Shown one piece after another: positions 7,285 through 14,978 of a stretch of 23,595 bases of DNA. The notes beneath the pieces were generated by a model. That model had not been told where the DNA came from and did no database searches. It worked only from the letters and a program-made list of their open reading frames with translations. Source of the stretch: Pseudoselenomonas ruminantium (GTDB lineage: Bacteria > Bacillota > Negativicutes > Selenomonadales > Selenomonadaceae); assembly GCA_002448495.1 (NCBI GenBank), contig DJYL01000207.1, forward strand, positions 1 to 23,595, given 5' to 3'. The position numbers and the translations under genes were made by a program. How positions within the stretch are numbered: the first letter of the stretch is position 1; each line of letters begins with the position of its first letter.

Positions 7285-7560
7285 ATGATTGTTTCCTTGC
7301 CCAAAGTAAAAGAATATCTTCGTATTGACACGGATGCCGAAGATGATATTGTCCGCAAACTGCAGCGGGCGGCAGAACAGCTGTGCATGGATGTTGCGCG
7401 GCTCAATGCGGATGAGTTCAAAGCCTGCGGTGCCATTGCCAAAACGGCTGTGCTCTATACCGTTGGCTATCTCTACGAGCACCGGGATGATGCCGACCAC
7501 AAAAAACTCACCATGACGCTCCGTTCCCTGCTGATGGGCATACGCCGGGAGGGCTTCTGA
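7285..7560 (+). CDS. Head-tail connector protein, gp6-like
   Basis: This is a 91-residue helical protein of the HK97 gp6-like connector family, which forms the ring under the portal. Support is the small size, the N-terminal segment SLPKVKEYLRIDTDAEDDIV typical of this family, the following amphipathic helices with AVLYTVGYLYEHRDD, and its place right after the capsid gene. A GGGAG site lies nine bases before ATG 7285. The stop overlaps the start of the next gene by one base (TGATG), so the two are translationally coupled. The assignment rests on position and pattern rather than on catalytic residues. Confidence 0.85.
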   Translation: MIVSLPKVKEYLRIDTDAEDDIVRKLQRAAEQLCMDVARLNADEFKACGAIAKTAVLYTVGYLYEHRDDADHKKLTMTLRSLLMGIRREGF

Positions 7561-7898
7561 TGTATGTATCTTTGAGTGAGTTACGACAGAGAATAAAAAT
7601 CCTGCGCCCCATAGCTGAAGAAGACGCTGTCGGTAACCTTATCGAGCAGGGCAGGTCAGAGGTGGCAACGGTCTGGGCAAAGGTTCTGCCCTATGCCGCC
7701 AAGATTTCAGACGGCTATGCTGAGAAGGTGGACGAGGTATCATACCGGATAGTAATTCGCTATCGTGAGGACATTGAGGTTACGGACATAATTGAGTGGC
7801 GTGACAAGACGCTGATAATGTCAGCGCCGCCTTATCCCATGGACGGTGGCCGCAAGTATCTGGTTATGGAGGCAAAGGAGCTGGTGGAAGATGGCTAA
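7560..7898 (+). CDS. Head closure / head-tail adaptor protein
   Basis: This 112-residue, beta-rich protein sits where HK97-like phages carry the head-tail joining (stopper) protein that closes the channel after packaging. The start SLSELRQRIKIL followed by a TVWAKVLP segment, then YRIVIRYREDI and IIEWRDKTLIM, is the characteristic pattern of the Phage_H_T_join family. GGGAGGG precedes ATG 7560, which overlaps the stop of the connector gene by one base. Its end overlaps the next gene by eight bases. Confidence 0.88.
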   Translation: MYVSLSELRQRIKILRPIAEEDAVGNLIEQGRSEVATVWAKVLPYAAKISDGYAEKVDEVSYRIVIRYREDIEVTDIIEWRDKTLIMSAPPYPMDGGRKYLVMEAKELVEDG

Positions 7899-8274
7899 GG
7901 GATACCAATCCGCAGAGGAGATTCTGCGAGAGTTGGGGGAGAACGCCACCAAGGCCGCTAAGGATGCCTTGGCAGATGGAGCAGAGATTGTCATGCAGGA
8001 GGCAAGGAATCGCTGCCCTGTCTACAAGGGGAATGACAATCGTGTGGTCAAGGGAGCACTTCGGGATTCCATCCATGCCGTCAAGCAGAAAGGCGGTGCC
8101 AAGTACAAAATCGTAGCGGATGCCGTTTCTCATGATGGCATTTTCTATGGCAAGCTGGTGGAATTCAGCCCCAAGATAAACAAGCCTTTTATGTATCCTG
8201 CCATGGATGCCAGACGGGATGAGGTCAGGAATAAGATAATCGATGCGGTAAGGGAGGCACTTCGCAGGAAATGA
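7891..8274 (+). CDS. HK97 gp10-like tail protein
   Basis: This 127-residue protein matches the HK97-gp10-like family of head-tail or tail-terminator components. It starts with a helix (SAEEILRELGENATKAAKDALADGAEIVMQEA) followed by the family's NRCPVYKG motif. It then has a GALRDSIHAV segment, a strand (KYKIVADA) and the YGKLVEFSP motif near the C-terminal helix. ATG 7891 is preferred over the longer open frame at 7846 because it follows a purine-rich site and gives the usual family length. It overlaps the previous gene by eight bases and the next by four (ATGA). Confidence 0.88.
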   Translation: MAKGYQSAEEILRELGENATKAAKDALADGAEIVMQEARNRCPVYKGNDNRVVKGALRDSIHAVKQKGGAKYKIVADAVSHDGIFYGKLVEFSPKINKPFMYPAMDARRDEVRNKIIDAVREALRRK

Positions 8275-8642
8275 ATATCAAAGAAAAAGTGTATAGGACT
8301 CTGAGTACGTCAAGGGAACTGACATCATTGTTGGCAAGAGACAGACGGTGCCGGTGCGTTTATCCCGGCATCAGCCCCAATGCTGGCAGTTATCCAATCA
8401 TTGTCTATAATGTCATATCGGATGTTCCGGCTCTTACGGCAGACGGTGTAGAAATGGAGCGGCGCGTAACCGTGCGGCTGCAGATTCTCACCAAGGATGG
8501 ACACTATGAGCATATCTATGATGTGGTGAATAAAATTATGAAAGGGCTGGGCTTTATGCGCCGTCAGTCCTTGGAAATGGCAGAACGTGATGTATTTGTG
8601 TTCTGCGTGGATTATGTAATTGGAATAGGAGTGGATGAATAA
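8271..8642 (+). CDS. Tail completion protein, DUF3168-like
   Basis: This 123-residue protein is probably the tail terminator or completion protein that caps the tail tube at the head end. An N-terminal helix is followed by CVYPGISPNAGSYPIIVYNV, then alternating strands including RVTVRLQILT, and a C-terminal GLGFMRR...RDVFVFCVDYVIGI segment. This is the pattern of DUF3168-type tail proteins. Its ATG overlaps the stop of the gp10-like gene (ATGA), and its TAA overlaps the major tail gene's ATG by one base. Position between gp10-like and major tail genes agrees. The family call is moderately certain. Confidence 0.75.
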   Translation: MNIKEKVYRTLSTSRELTSLLARDRRCRCVYPGISPNAGSYPIIVYNVISDVPALTADGVEMERRVTVRLQILTKDGHYEHIYDVVNKIMKGLGFMRRQSLEMAERDVFVFCVDYVIGIGVDE

Positions 8643-9229
8643 TGGCAGAAATGAAACCGGCCAGCAGAATGGTCAGCGGGCAGTTTATCAATATACAGCG
8701 GCTCCATGTGGCAAAATTGCTGACGGATGAAGCCGGGGAAATAGCAACCTACGATACCCCCATCGACTTGGGCAAGGTACTGCGGAGCATCGACATCAAA
8801 CCGTCAAATTCGAGTGCTGACCTCTATGCAGATGGCCAGTCCATTGACACCGCCACCAACACGGCCTCCTATGAACTGACCTTCGACACAGCGGCTTTGC
8901 CCTTGGAGTATGTGGCTTACCTCTTGGGACATAAATGTGAGAACGGCGTGATGGTTGCCAACAAGGATGATGTGGCTCCTTACTTCGCCGTAATGTTCCA
9001 GAGCGACAAACGGAACGGCAGTAAGCGACTGACAAAATTCTTTAAAGTCATGTTCCAGGAACCTTCGGTCAAAGGTTCCACCAAGGAAGAAAACATTTCC
9101 TACCAGACGCCGACCTTGACCGCCAAGGCCATCTACCGGCTGTTTGACGGCAATTCTTATACCTATGCTGATACCGAAAGTGCTGGCTTTGATGCAGAAA
9201 CTGCCGCCAATTGGTACACCACGGTCTGA
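8642..9229 (+). CDS. Major tail tube protein, phi13 type
   Basis: This is the subunit of the tail tube. The 195-residue protein resembles the phi13-type major tail family. It contains an N-terminal IDLGKVLRSIDIKPSNSSADLYADGQ region, a hydrophobic LPLEYVAYLLGH segment, and a VAPYFAVMFQS strand. KVMFQEPSVKGSTKEENISYQTPTL and an AKAIYR strand then lead to the C-terminus. Its size, its beta-rich character and its place immediately before the frameshifted chaperone pair all fit. The start codon shares a base with the previous stop. Confidence 0.9.
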   Translation: MAEMKPASRMVSGQFINIQRLHVAKLLTDEAGEIATYDTPIDLGKVLRSIDIKPSNSSADLYADGQSIDTATNTASYELTFDTAALPLEYVAYLLGHKCENGVMVANKDDVAPYFAVMFQSDKRNGSKRLTKFFKVMFQEPSVKGSTKEENISYQTPTLTAKAIYRLFDGNSYTYADTESAGFDAETAANWYTTV

Positions 9230-9243
9230 GGGAGGTTTTATAG

Positions 9244-9558
9244 ATGGACACACCGCAAATCAAAATCAACGGCAAAATAATCCAGCCGGCTTCGCCCAAG
9301 ATGAAGGTATGGCGTGAGTTTCTGGCATTCTTCGACAAGGATAAGGGCAAGATGACCGTGGAGGATTTTCTCTCGGCGCATGTTGCCCTTATTGTTTTGG
9401 CATTTAATCAGCCGGAAGTTACGGTTGATTCGGTCGAGGATAATCTGGAGATTGCTGATGTTGTTCCGTTGGCACGGCAGCTTTTTGAGTGGCTGCAGGC
9501 TCAGACCTTTGCCAAGCTGGTAAATCTCCCAAACGGGGAAACGGAGGCAGGGGAGTGA
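9244..9558 (+). CDS. Tail assembly chaperone, short (gpG-like) form
   Basis: This 104-residue protein is the unshifted product of the tail chaperone gene and corresponds to lambda gpG. It coats the tape measure protein during tail assembly and is absent from the finished virion. GGGAGG lies eight bases before ATG 9244. The position between major tail and tape measure genes and the overlapping frame behind it are diagnostic of this gene pair in siphophages. The slippery site is at codons 96-97, eight codons before the stop, so a minority of ribosomes would make the longer form. The sequence itself shows no enzymatic motif. Confidence 0.85.
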   Translation: MDTPQIKINGKIIQPASPKMKVWREFLAFFDKDKGKMTVEDFLSAHVALIVLAFNQPEVTVDSVEDNLEIADVVPLARQLFEWLQAQTFAKLVNLPNGETEAGE

Positions 9559-9570
9559 ACCTGTCTCCGT
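9528..9570 (+). promoter_or_regulatory. Programmed -1 ribosomal frameshift signal
   Basis: The heptamer CCCAAAC at 9528-9534 lies in the correct phase (C CCA AAC) for a tandem slip to CCC AAA. After a six-base spacer (9535-9540), an eleven-pair stem with one G-T wobble joins ACGGAGGCAGG (9541-9551) to CCTGTCTCCGT (9560-9570) around an eight-base loop. Heptamer, spacer and stem are all in the normal range for stimulated -1 frameshifting. Confidence 0.9.
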
Positions 9571-9731
9571 ACCAGAATCTGCTGCTCTACTATGAGCGGC
9601 TGCAACAGTCCTACGGCTGGACAATGCAGGAGGTGGATGAGCATGACATAGATTTTTTACTTGATCAGCTGACAGTCCTCAGTTTGACGGATGGCAGCCA
9701 CCATCAGAAATACATTGACGATGTCCTGTAG
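9534..9731 (+). CDS. Tail assembly chaperone, frameshifted (gpGT-like) extension
   Basis: This is the -1 frame region translated after slipping at 9528-9534. It adds about 65 residues to the first 97 of the upstream protein, giving a 162-residue gpGT-like fusion. In lambda the T part contacts the major tail protein and brings tube subunits to the tape measure. The segment LSPYQNLLLYYERLQQSYGWTMQEVDEHDIDFLLDQL is helical and begins with a tryptophan/tyrosine-rich stretch common in such extensions. An independent start at GTG 9555, overlapping the upstream TGA, is possible. However, it and its GGAGG are folded into the frameshift stem-loop, which argues for frameshifting. The stop overlaps the ribosome-binding site of the tape measure gene. 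Confidence 0.85.
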   Translation, partial: RGNGGRGVNLSPYQNLLLYYERLQQSYGWTMQEVDEHDIDFLLDQLTVLSLTDGSHHQKYIDDVL

Positions 9732-9742
9732 GAGGTGGGCAG

Positions 9743-12355
9743 ATGGCAAAGCGTGGGCAGAAGATAGATGAACTGTATATCAGCCTTGGCCTGGACATTG
9801 CCCGGCTCCAGCTGGACTTCGACACGGCAGGCAAGACGGTATCTCAGGCAGTATCGCGGCTGAATACCAGAACTAATCAAATAAAGCTGAAGATGGATGT
9901 TGACCTTGCAAAACTGGAGGGCGTTGGCTCGGAGTTGGACAAGTTGAAGGTTAAACATGAAGCCATCAATCGTCAGTTGGATATACAGCGGCAGAAGGAA
10001 GAAATCCTCGTAGCAGTTCTAAAAGATGCCCAAAAGACCAACGGCAATGACAGCGAGGTTGCCCAACGGGCACAGACCAATCTGCTGAAGCAGCAGAAGA
10101 TTGTGGCTCAGACCGAGGCGGAAGTCCGCAAGTTGAATGCGGAGATGGCAAAACTTGGCGGCACAATCGCTCAGACTTCCGGCAAGGCAGGAACCTTCGG
10201 TGCCACTATGGCAGCTGGTATCAGCAAGGCAAAAAGCGGTGTGGACAGTCTGGCAGGTGGATTCACCATGCTGTCCGTCAAGGCGGCAGCAGTTATGGCC
10301 ATCTTCTCCACGGGAGCAGGATTGTTCAATCTGACCAAGGGAGCCATGGAGTCCGGGGAAAATCTGTATCGGCTGACCAAACGCCTCCATACTACGGCGG
10401 CAGAGGCGGGTAAGCTGAACCGCACTTTCCAACTGGCAGGCATGGACGTTATGTCCATTGTTCCGCTGATTGCCCGTCTGGATAAGCAGATGGAGACTGC
10501 CGGGGAAAATGGCAATGCTACCACTCAGGCTATGGCACGTTTTGGTATAACCCTGTTAGACCAGGCTGGCAACCTTCTGCCGCTCAATGAACAGCTCGAC
10601 CAATTAGCCAAGGGGTATAAAAACGCTATGGAGGCTGGGCAGGAAGAAGCCTATACCGCAGAAGTCCTTGGTGCCCGTGGTGCGGCACTCATTCCACTTC
10701 TTGAGCAGTATGACGAATTGATGGAAGTGGCGGGCAACGTCAAAACCACCGGTCTGCTCAATCCGGAGGAAAGTCATAAAACGTGGCTCCAATGGAAAGC
10801 CATGGAGATGGAAGTCGGTCAGCTGAAATCTGCAATAGGGACAGCACTATTACCACTGAGTTCAGATTTGCTACCGGAAGTCACTGAAGGATTTAAGAAT
10901 CTGGTTGAGGAGATTCAGACCAACAAAGACACCATCAAGGATGCTATTTCCGGCTGGGGTTCGGCGTTGAAGACTGTGGCAGAAGCCTTGGTATTTGTCG
11001 GCGAGCAGTTCAAGAAAGTTTCCGACCATGCCAAGGCCAACAAGTGGCTGATTGAAAATCACACGGCGGCAGCACCGCTTATTGGCATTCCTGTGGTCGG
11101 CGGTGCAATCCTCGACAAAATGTATGGGGATGAGTACAAGGCATATCTGGAGGAGCAAAAGGCTCTAAAGGAAAAGGCCGAAGCCGAGAAAAAGGCAGCG
11201 GCTGAAGCGGAGAAAAATCGCGAGGCGCAGGAGAAGAATGCAAAGTCCAGCCTTTCACGTGCGGCTGCCGAAAAGCAGGCTGCCAAGGCTACGGAAGAAG
11301 CCGCAAAGGCCAATGCCCAGCTGACGGATTCCCTATATGAACTTACCCATAACGAACTGGAAAACTCTCTCCATACCATCAACAAAGAGATGGAACAACT
11401 TCAGGCAAAAGGCGCAGATACCAAGTTGCTGGACGAGTACAAGCTAGCAAAGCAAGCCAAGGTTTACGAGGATTTTCAGAGGAATGTGGTAGACAGCACT
11501 CAGTCTGTGTACCGTACGGATTTACAGAATCAGCTGGCTAATATTGACAGAGAGGCGCAGGCCTATCGGCAAAAAGGCTTGGATGAGGTCAGTACTGCAA
11601 ACTGGGCAGAGGCCAGCAAAGCTAAAATTAGGGAGCAGTGGGAAAATGAAATTGCATCAAAAATTGACTCTGTCTGGAAGACGGAGCTACAAAACCGCCT
11701 TGATGATATCGAACGTGAGAAACAGGCTTGGATTCAAAAAGGGCTGGATGAAGTCAAGGCGACGCAATGGGCTGAAAAAGAAAAACTTGATGCCAAAAGG
11801 AATGCGGCACTACAGGTACTGCAGGCGCAGAAAGAGGAATTTAAGGCGTATCTGGAAGGCGGTCAGCGCGGTCTAGCCGAGTACTACAAACAGGCGCATG
11901 GTTTTACAATGGAAGATTTGCAGATGACACCAGAGCAACTGGCAGGTTTTCAACAGGCTAGAAAATCCATGTTGGAAAATCTCCTGCCCAATTTTCGTGA
12001 CCCGTCTGTCATTGCCGCCGAGCAGGAGCAGATGCGCCAAAGTTTCAAGATGACCATGGGAGGTAAGGATTATTCATACGATGAGGTTATGGGCAATATG
12101 CAGACGGAAATGCACGGCATGCGGGAACAGATGGACAAGCTCGGTTCATCGCCTGCCCTTCAGAATGAGACTGGGCAGGCTCCCCAGCAAGCTGTCACGG
12201 CTGCGCCGCATTTGGAGGTCAATGTGAATATCGAAAACGCCGTCACCCAGGATAATGACGGCATAAGATATCTTGCGGACAGCGTGGCCGACCGCATAAG
12301 ACCTGCTGTAGAAAATGCCTTGGGAGGTGGAGACAATACATATTCAAATTGGTGA
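9743..12355 (+). CDS. Tail tape measure protein
   Basis: This long helical protein sets tail length and is extruded during infection. It has 870 residues and begins with DELYISLGLDIARLQLDFDTA, a usual tape measure start. Long coiled-coil regions follow at about residues 50-135 and 460-520 (Ala/Lys/Glu-rich). A hydrophobic stretch near residues 174-195 may be membrane-inserting. Three tandem repeats lie at about 530-697, with a C-terminal assembly region after them. At about 0.15 nm per residue the tail would be near 130 nm. AGGAGG seven bases before ATG 9743 overlaps the upstream stop. No lysozyme or peptidase motif was seen inside it. Confidence 0.95.
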   Translation: MAKRGQKIDELYISLGLDIARLQLDFDTAGKTVSQAVSRLNTRTNQIKLKMDVDLAKLEGVGSELDKLKVKHEAINRQLDIQRQKEEILVAVLKDAQKTNGNDSEVAQRAQTNLLKQQKIVAQTEAEVRKLNAEMAKLGGTIAQTSGKAGTFGATMAAGISKAKSGVDSLAGGFTMLSVKAAAVMAIFSTGAGLFNLTKGAMESGENLYRLTKRLHTTAAEAGKLNRTFQLAGMDVMSIVPLIARLDKQMETAGENGNATTQAMARFGITLLDQAGNLLPLNEQLDQLAKGYKNAMEAGQEEAYTAEVLGARGAALIPLLEQYDELMEVAGNVKTTGLLNPEESHKTWLQWKAMEMEVGQLKSAIGTALLPLSSDLLPEVTEGFKNLVEEIQTNKDTIKDAISGWGSALKTVAEALVFVGEQFKKVSDHAKANKWLIENHTAAAPLIGIPVVGGAILDKMYGDEYKAYLEEQKALKEKAEAEKKAAAEAEKNREAQEKNAKSSLSRAAAEKQAAKATEEAAKANAQLTDSLYELTHNELENSLHTINKEMEQLQAKGADTKLLDEYKLAKQAKVYEDFQRNVVDSTQSVYRTDLQNQLANIDREAQAYRQKGLDEVSTANWAEASKAKIREQWENEIASKIDSVWKTELQNRLDDIEREKQAWIQKGLDEVKATQWAEKEKLDAKRNAALQVLQAQKEEFKAYLEGGQRGLAEYYKQAHGFTMEDLQMTPEQLAGFQQARKSMLENLLPNFRDPSVIAAEQEQMRQSFKMTMGGKDYSYDEVMGNMQTEMHGMREQMDKLGSSPALQNETGQAPQQAVTAAPHLEVNVNIENAVTQDNDGIRYLADSVADRIRPAVENALGGGDNTYSNW
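11330..11833 (+). repeat. Three tandem 55-58-residue repeats in the tape measure
   Basis: Copies start at 11330 (SLYELTHNELENSL), 11504 (SVYRTDLQNQLANIDRE) and 11669 (SVWKTELQNRLDDIERE). Copies 2 and 3 also share the core QKGLDEV followed by a TxWAE motif. Copy 1 is the most diverged and has three extra residues. Copies are 58 and 55 residues apart. Confidence 0.8.
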
Positions 12356-12668
12356 GGTCAGGACACTGGATGTAGACACCTGGCAGATAATCCCAGATGA
12401 CCGTCAGCAGCAAGTGGAAATCATCGGTGGTGTGGCCGTGCAGGATTTCGGTCATATTGAAGCCGGGGATAAAGTTTCCTGCAATGTCACCATGACGATT
12501 GTGAACTGGGAGGTTGTTTGCGGTTACTGGAACAGCCGGCAATTGGTGCAGATTACAGATGAAGGCGGCAACGTCTGGCCGTCTATGCGAGTAGTGGTGA
12601 AGTCCTATCAGTATGTATCCCGCTTTCCCAAGGCAGTAAAAGCGACATTAGAATTTTGGAGGTTATGA
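12315..12668 (+). CDS. Distal tail protein, unknown family
   Basis: This beta-rich protein of up to 117 residues overlaps the end of the tape measure gene. It contains VRTLDVDTWQIIPDDRQQQ, GGVAVQDFGHIEAGD and SYQYVSRFPKAVKATLEFWRL, which look like a small tail or baseplate component; I do not recognise the family. The start is uncertain. ATG 12315 lacks a ribosome-binding site, while the good site GGGAGG (12322-12327) points eight bases downstream to ATA 12336. Starting there gives a protein of about 110 residues beginning at HIQIGEV. Its stop overlaps the ATG at 12665, but the next gene more likely starts at 12671. Confidence 0.75.
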   Translation: MPWEVETIHIQIGEVRTLDVDTWQIIPDDRQQQVEIIGGVAVQDFGHIEAGDKVSCNVTMTIVNWEVVCGYWNSRQLVQITDEGGNVWPSMRVVVKSYQYVSRFPKAVKATLEFWRL

Positions 12669-12670
12669 CT

Positions 12671-13087
12671 ATGGCAAATCAGCTTCACATCTATTATGGC
12701 AATCCCACGGCAGGCTCTACGGATGGCACAGAAGCCAGTTCCGGCACGGAGCTTTCCCCTATCTCCGTCACCCTGGATGCCAGCAAGGAGGAGCAGAAAG
12801 CCGTGAAATGCGCTGTCCGCTGTGACAGTGGTTATTACATTGAGGGGAGCACCGCCATCAAGTTTGTTGGTGACGGCTCTGCAAAATGGCAGGCAGCTGC
12901 CGACAACAACTATGCTGACGAGAATGCGGCCTTGAAGAAAGCCAGCTGGCAGGAAACGCTCACTCTGGACGGAGTGACGGACAAGAACACCATCTTCTGG
13001 GTCAAGGCAATCAGCAGCAAGGAAGAAAAGCCCCAGAACGACACGTCCGTAGACATACAGGCAGAAGGACTGGTGGTGGCGGTATGA
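12671..13087 (+). CDS. Tail-associated beta-sandwich-like protein, unknown
   Basis: This is a 138-residue protein of unknown function in the distal tail region. ATG 12671 is chosen over ATG 12665 because GGAGG (12658-12662) lies eight bases upstream of it. The composition, rich in Thr, Ser, Val, Asp and Ala, and the alternating strands (LSPISVTLDAS, AVKCAVRCDSGYYIEG, QETLTLDGVTDKNTIFWVKAI) suggest an immunoglobulin-like or other beta-sandwich fold. Such proteins often decorate tails, but no family motif confirms this. It overlaps the next gene by four bases (ATGA) and so belongs to the same translational chain. Confidence 0.75.
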   Translation: MANQLHIYYGNPTAGSTDGTEASSGTELSPISVTLDASKEEQKAVKCAVRCDSGYYIEGSTAIKFVGDGSAKWQAAADNNYADENAALKKASWQETLTLDGVTDKNTIFWVKAISSKEEKPQNDTSVDIQAEGLVVAV

Positions 13088-14013
13088 GCTTCAAATACAT
13101 CAATCCGGGCTATGCAGAGTTTCTCGATGTGGCAGGTGGTACGACCATAGCGGATACAGTCAAAAGCAAGACAGGGGTGATGTTTTATCAGCCAACAGAT
13201 AAAAAAGGGCTGGTGCTTTCTGAAACACCAGCAGAACTTTACGGCAAATTCGATGTGTACATTCCCAAAGACCGTAACGACTTTTGGATAAAAATTGCCA
13301 TGCTCGAAACCAATGGCTATGCGTTGGACGGCATGGGATTCGTTAAGAGAGATAATGTCATGTACTTTTTGCGGTATTATAGCGGTAATTCATCCGGTGG
13401 TACAGAGGCTTATTTATCCGAGCCGGAGAGGCTGAACCTCAAGCTGAATGCCATCAATACCATTTGGTTTCATGTTAAGACTGGCACTGACGGGTATGTG
13501 CAAATCTATGCCAACGGTCAGTCCGTGGAAAAGTTTGACTATGATATCAAATTTGGCAAATCCAAAACATTGGTGGTCTACACTGATAGTGCTTATGGCG
13601 CGATTTCCAATCTCATTCTGTCCGATACAGAGATTGACCCCAAGGAGCAGGTGGTGCTTCTCCCTGTAGCTACAACGGAAACCACTATGGCGGCAGGAGA
13701 GAACGGAGAGTTCATCGCTGATACGGACGGTCAGCTTATCCTGCAAACTATCGATACCGAAAGCATTATACGCGACTACGGCGCAGATACGGTCATCAAA
13801 GGTATCGCTGTTATCGGCAATCCTGCCTGTCGTACGGCAGAAGGGCTGTCCAACCTTACGGCGATTCAATCTGATGGAGTAAATATCACAGCGTATGGCA
13901 CGAAAACTGCTCCGCAGGGAACACCGGGAGTAGTGGCAGATGGTCATGCTATGTCATTGAAAATATCGGATATGGCAGACTATAAATTTGGCTGGAAGGC
14001 AGGTGCATCGTGA
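13084..14013 (+). CDS. Tail protein, lectin-like; first of two paralogues
   Basis: This 309-residue protein is paired with the next gene. Both start with Y-I-N-P-G-x-A-E-F-L-D-V and end with S-D-M-A...G-W-K-A-G. The first two thirds show alternating strands with YGKFDVYIP and TIWFHVKTGTDGYVQIYANGQ, the look of a concanavalin/laminin-G-type sandwich. The last third holds FIADTDGQLILQTIDTESII and IKGIAVIGNPACRTAEGL, which match the paralogue closely. Position before the hub gene suggests a tail-tip or receptor-binding subunit. This is an inference; no sugar-binding residue can be named. ATG 13084 overlaps the previous stop. Confidence 0.75.
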   Translation: MSFKYINPGYAEFLDVAGGTTIADTVKSKTGVMFYQPTDKKGLVLSETPAELYGKFDVYIPKDRNDFWIKIAMLETNGYALDGMGFVKRDNVMYFLRYYSGNSSGGTEAYLSEPERLNLKLNAINTIWFHVKTGTDGYVQIYANGQSVEKFDYDIKFGKSKTLVVYTDSAYGAISNLILSDTEIDPKEQVVLLPVATTETTMAAGENGEFIADTDGQLILQTIDTESIIRDYGADTVIKGIAVIGNPACRTAEGLSNLTAIQSDGVNITAYGTKTAPQGTPGVVADGHAMSLKISDMADYKFGWKAGAS

Positions 14014-14975
14014 TGAGATATATCAATCCGGGCCTTGCAGAGTTCCTGGATGTAGAAGACGGCACGACCGTGGAAGGAACAAAATTCAATCCCGACAATG
14101 GCGTAGCCTTATACCAAACGAAAGCCAATGAGGGAATTGATATTACCTTGGAAACTTCACCGACACATTTCTATGCAAAGTTCGACGTCTATATCCCACC
14201 ATGGTCAGAAATGTCCGATGGCATCATGGCCGAGGTCGGGTTTTACAGCAAACATTCCGGATATACAGGTTTTTATGGCTGGCAACTTCGTAAATATTCT
14301 AGTGACCTTGATTCGCAAGTCATTATCGGCAATAGTTCATCGTATGACAAATATGTGGAGTATAAGGTCGGAGGTGCGCTGAAATTCGACAGCGTCAACA
14401 GTTTCTGGATGCACTTCAAGGCAAGAAGCGCATCTGTTGCCGATGGTGAGTACCAGGTCTATATGAACGGCGAGAAAATCATGGAAAATACGCAGAAATA
14501 CATTTACATGGATGCCATCAGCAAACTGGTCATTTATGCTACACAAAATTATGGCAAATGCTATCTGTCCAATATCATCATGAGTTTTGATGAGGAAATC
14601 GGCCTCAAGGAAAAAATACAGGTAGTTCCGTTGGGAGACGTTGTAACGGATATGACTGCCCAGGAGGATGGCACATATCTTGCCGATGCCGCAGGACGGC
14701 AGATTTTGCAGACGGTGGATGTGAACTCACTCATAGCCCAATATGGGGGAGTATCAAAGGTTACGGGAATAGCCATTGGCGGCAGGCCTGCCTATCGGAC
14801 AGGAGAGGATTTGACACGGCTTACAGGTATTTCCAAGGCTGATGGTGAGCAAGCTGAGCACGGTATCAAGAAACTCCACACCAACATCAATATGGGCATG
14901 GCAGATTGTTATTCCGTAAACACAACCATATCTGACATGGCAGGTATGCAGTTAGGCTGGAAAGCCGGGGTGTAG
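14013..14975 (+). CDS. Tail protein, lectin-like; second of two paralogues
   Basis: This is a 320-residue paralogue of the preceding protein. It shares the opening RYINPGLAEFLDV, the middle FYAKFDVYIP and FWMHFKARS...YQVYMNGE strands, the segment YLADAAGRQILQTVDVNSLI, the motif VTGIAIGGRPAYRTGEDL, and the closing SDMAGMQLGWKAG. The middle part is longer and divergent, with many Tyr, Ser and Gly (for example HSGYTGFYGWQLRKYSSDL), as would be expected of a part that meets a changing target. ATG 14013 overlaps the previous stop (TGATG); GTG 14010 is an alternative start one codon longer. The next gene follows after three bases. Confidence 0.75.
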   Translation: MRYINPGLAEFLDVEDGTTVEGTKFNPDNGVALYQTKANEGIDITLETSPTHFYAKFDVYIPPWSEMSDGIMAEVGFYSKHSGYTGFYGWQLRKYSSDLDSQVIIGNSSSYDKYVEYKVGGALKFDSVNSFWMHFKARSASVADGEYQVYMNGEKIMENTQKYIYMDAISKLVIYATQNYGKCYLSNIIMSFDEEIGLKEKIQVVPLGDVVTDMTAQEDGTYLADAAGRQILQTVDVNSLIAQYGGVSKVTGIAIGGRPAYRTGEDLTRLTGISKADGEQAEHGIKKLHTNINMGMADCYSVNTTISDMAGMQLGWKAGV

Positions 14976-14978
14976 CCG

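Noticed and set aside
9555-9557. GTG start for an independent second chaperone gene
   Set aside because: Plausible by spacing, but the start and its ribosome-binding site are folded in the frameshift stem; the frameshift explains the arrangement better.
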